From JAAYPI01 sp036734385 (GTDB lineage Bacteria > Bacteroidota > Bacteroidia > Bacteroidales > Paludibacteraceae): a stretch of 43,166 nucleotides of DNA. The DNA lies in the NCBI GenBank assembly GCA_036734385.1, contig DAIMYQ010000012.1, positions 1-43,166 of the forward strand, in the 5' to 3' direction. The notes under the pieces are model-generated. The model had not been told where the DNA came from and did no database searches. It worked only from the letters and a program-made list of their open reading frames with translations. Made by a program: the position numbers and the translations under genes. Every line of letters starts with the position of its first letter. The first letter of the stretch is position 1. Below, piece by piece: positions 42,072-43,166 of this stretch.

Positions 42072-42989
42072 TTATGGCAAAGTATGCCCTCCTGCACGAT
42101 AAATAGCATACCATTCTTCCCGTGTAAGTTCTACCTCTGTAGCTTTGCATATATCGGATAAACGTTGTGCATTAGTAGTACCGGTAATTACCTGCATATG
42201 AGCTGGATGTCTCAAAATCCATGCAGCAGCTATTGCTGTATTGGAAACTTTTTTTATCCACGCCAATTCATTGATTTTGTTATTAAGGTCTGGAAAACGA
42301 CTATTATCAAGAAAAACCCCTTCAAAATGACCAAATTGAAATGGTGACCATGCCTGAATGGTCATATTTTTCAATCGACAATATTCTAACGTGCTTCCAT
42401 CATGCATTACTGATGAAGGATTAGTCATATTGACATTTATGCCACTGTCAACCAATCCTGCAAACATGATACTAAACTGCAATTGATTGATTATAAGCGG
42501 CTTTTGAACCTTACTTTTCAATAATTCAACTTGCATTGAGTTTTGATTACTAACTCCAAAATGACGCACTTTTCCGCTCTTATAAAGAATCTCGAAAGCC
42601 TCATTGACTTCATCAGGTTCCATCAGTGTATCAGGGCGATGTAGTAACAGAACATCCAAAAAATCGGTACGTAACCTTCTCAAACTGGCATCTACAGAAG
42701 ACAAAATATGTTCTTTAGAAAAATCATAAAAAGCACTTCGAATGCCGCATTTAGTTTGTATTACTATTTTTTCTCGTAAATCAGGATGCTGACTGACCAA
42801 CTGACCAAAAAGCTCTTCCGACCTACCCTCCCAATAAATATCGGCATGATCGAAATAGTTAACCCCATTTTCAATGGCAGTAAAAACAAGTCGTTCCAAC
42901 TCATTTACAGACATCTCTCCTATTCTCATGCATCCCAAAATAATGGGAGATGCTTGCAAATCGCTCGTTCCAATAGTTATCTTCTTCAT
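42072..42989 (-). CDS. aldo/keto reductase (YdhF-like)
   Basis: 305 residues from the ATG at 42989; an in-frame ATG at 43013 would add eight residues with no family match. The active-site tetrad can be read: Asp and Tyr in YFDHADIYWEGRSEE, Lys in IVIQTKCGIRS, His in VLLLHRPDTL. The NADPH-binding end includes AAAWILRHPAHMQVITGTTN. It is a cytoplasmic NADPH-dependent oxidoreductase; the substrate cannot be told. The gene is monocistronic. A minus-strand TTTG, 19 nt, TATTTTTA arrangement about 50 nt upstream may be its promoter. Confidence 0.93.
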   Translation of the reverse strand: MKKITIGTSDLQASPIILGCMRIGEMSVNELERLVFTAIENGVNYFDHADIYWEGRSEELFGQLVSQHPDLREKIVIQTKCGIRSAFYDFSKEHILSSVDASLRRLRTDFLDVLLLHRPDTLMEPDEVNEAFEILYKSGKVRHFGVSNQNSMQVELLKSKVQKPLIINQLQFSIMFAGLVDSGINVNMTNPSSVMHDGSTLEYCRLKNMTIQAWSPFQFGHFEGVFLDNSRFPDLNNKINELAWIKKVSNTAIAAAWILRHPAHMQVITGTTNAQRLSDICKATEVELTREEWYAIYRAGGHTLP

Positions 42990-43078
42990 AATTTTTGTTT
43001 TGTAAATATTCAAAATAAATGTGATGGTAAAAATACATTTATTTTGTTGCTGTACAAATAATTAGAACAATCATCCAT

Positions 43079-43109
43079 AAAAAAAGCCCCCGTATTGTAA
43101 GACGAGGGC
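43079..43109 (-). terminator. terminator of a minus-strand gene entering from the right edge
   Basis: On the minus strand GCCCTCGT and ACGGGGGC form an 8-bp stem with one mismatch and an 8-nt loop, followed by seven T. It sits between the aldo/keto reductase promoter region and the window end, so the gene it ends lies mostly or wholly beyond 43166. The visible 57 bp hold stop codons in two minus frames (one at 43123-43125), but too little sequence to name a product. Confidence 0.7.
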
Positions 43110-43166
43110 AACTTAAATGTTTTCACAACGGAATAATCCTTATTGTGATTTGCTTCAAAAATTGTA

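Noticed and set aside
43110..43166. C-terminal end of a coding region on the minus strand at the right edge
   Set aside because: Two frames could supply a stop codon (one preceded by YNF, another ending RIIPL), but 57 bp is too little to choose, so only the terminator is reported.

Overview
The window looks like a draft chromosomal scaffold from a low-G+C (about one third G+C by eye) member of the Bacteroidota, most likely Bacteroidales. The evidence is: promoters of the Bacteroidetes type (TTTG, 19-21 nt, TAnnTTTG) ahead of several genes; little visible Shine-Dalgarno sequence; lipoproteins of the polysaccharide-export family; an RND pump fused to a TolC-like outer-membrane factor; and a secreted amylase ending in a type IX secretion (Por) sorting domain. 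A run of exactly 100 N at 10478-10577 is an assembly placeholder. No insertion sequence, phage gene, CRISPR array or rRNA is visible.

Layout. (1) 1-3538, minus strand: head of a capsule/exopolysaccharide operon with two tandem Wza-like export lipoproteins and a Wzc-like tyrosine autokinase cut by the left edge. (2) 3567-8781, minus: class A penicillin-binding protein, then a CBM20-GH77 4-alpha-glucanotransferase. (3) 8865-10645, plus: DEAD-box RNA helicase with a long, apparently folded 5' leader; the gap lies in its C-terminal region. (4) 10661-17532, minus: branched-chain amino-acid operon leuA-leuC-leuD-(second LeuA/CimA-like synthase)-mgsA-leuB. It is preceded by what reads as a complete transcription attenuator: promoter, 21-codon Leu/Ile-rich leader peptide, antiterminator, and a UUCG-capped terminator with nine U. 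(5) 17717-21166, plus: Cys-rich small membrane protein, terminator hairpin, TonB-dependent receptor, hairpin, and an orphan succinate dehydrogenase/fumarate reductase-type cytochrome b. (6) 21189-29462, minus: metal-efflux cluster with a His/Cys-rich exported protein, CzcA-TolC fusion, periplasmic adaptor, then (after a 122-bp segment bounded by 23-bp inverted repeats) a degenerate HMA protein translationally coupled to a 14-TPR protein. (7) 29556-32971, plus: rsmG, pcm, an MBL-fold hydrolase and bifunctional nnr, tightly packed. (8) 32993-36886: nadE (minus), a YgbA-like protein, a DUF5362-like protein, tRNA-Ala(GGC) (minus) and a DJ-1/PfpI protein. (9) 36955-43166: glmS (minus), T9SS-exported GH13 amylase (plus), aldo/keto reductase (minus), and a terminator for a gene beyond the right edge.

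How parts fit together. LeuCD and LeuB can process both isopropylmalate and citramalate-derived intermediates, so one operon with two synthases could feed leucine and isoleucine. The leader peptide's equal numbers of Leu and Ile codons fit that. The exported GH13 amylase and cytoplasmic GH77 enzyme are consistent with alpha-glucan use, although they are unlinked. Unlinked housekeeping genes (glmS, PBP, nadE, nnr, rsmG) fill the rest. The strongest candidates for something not yet described are the leu attenuator, the inverted-repeat segment in the efflux cluster, and the orphan cytochrome b beside a TonB receptor.
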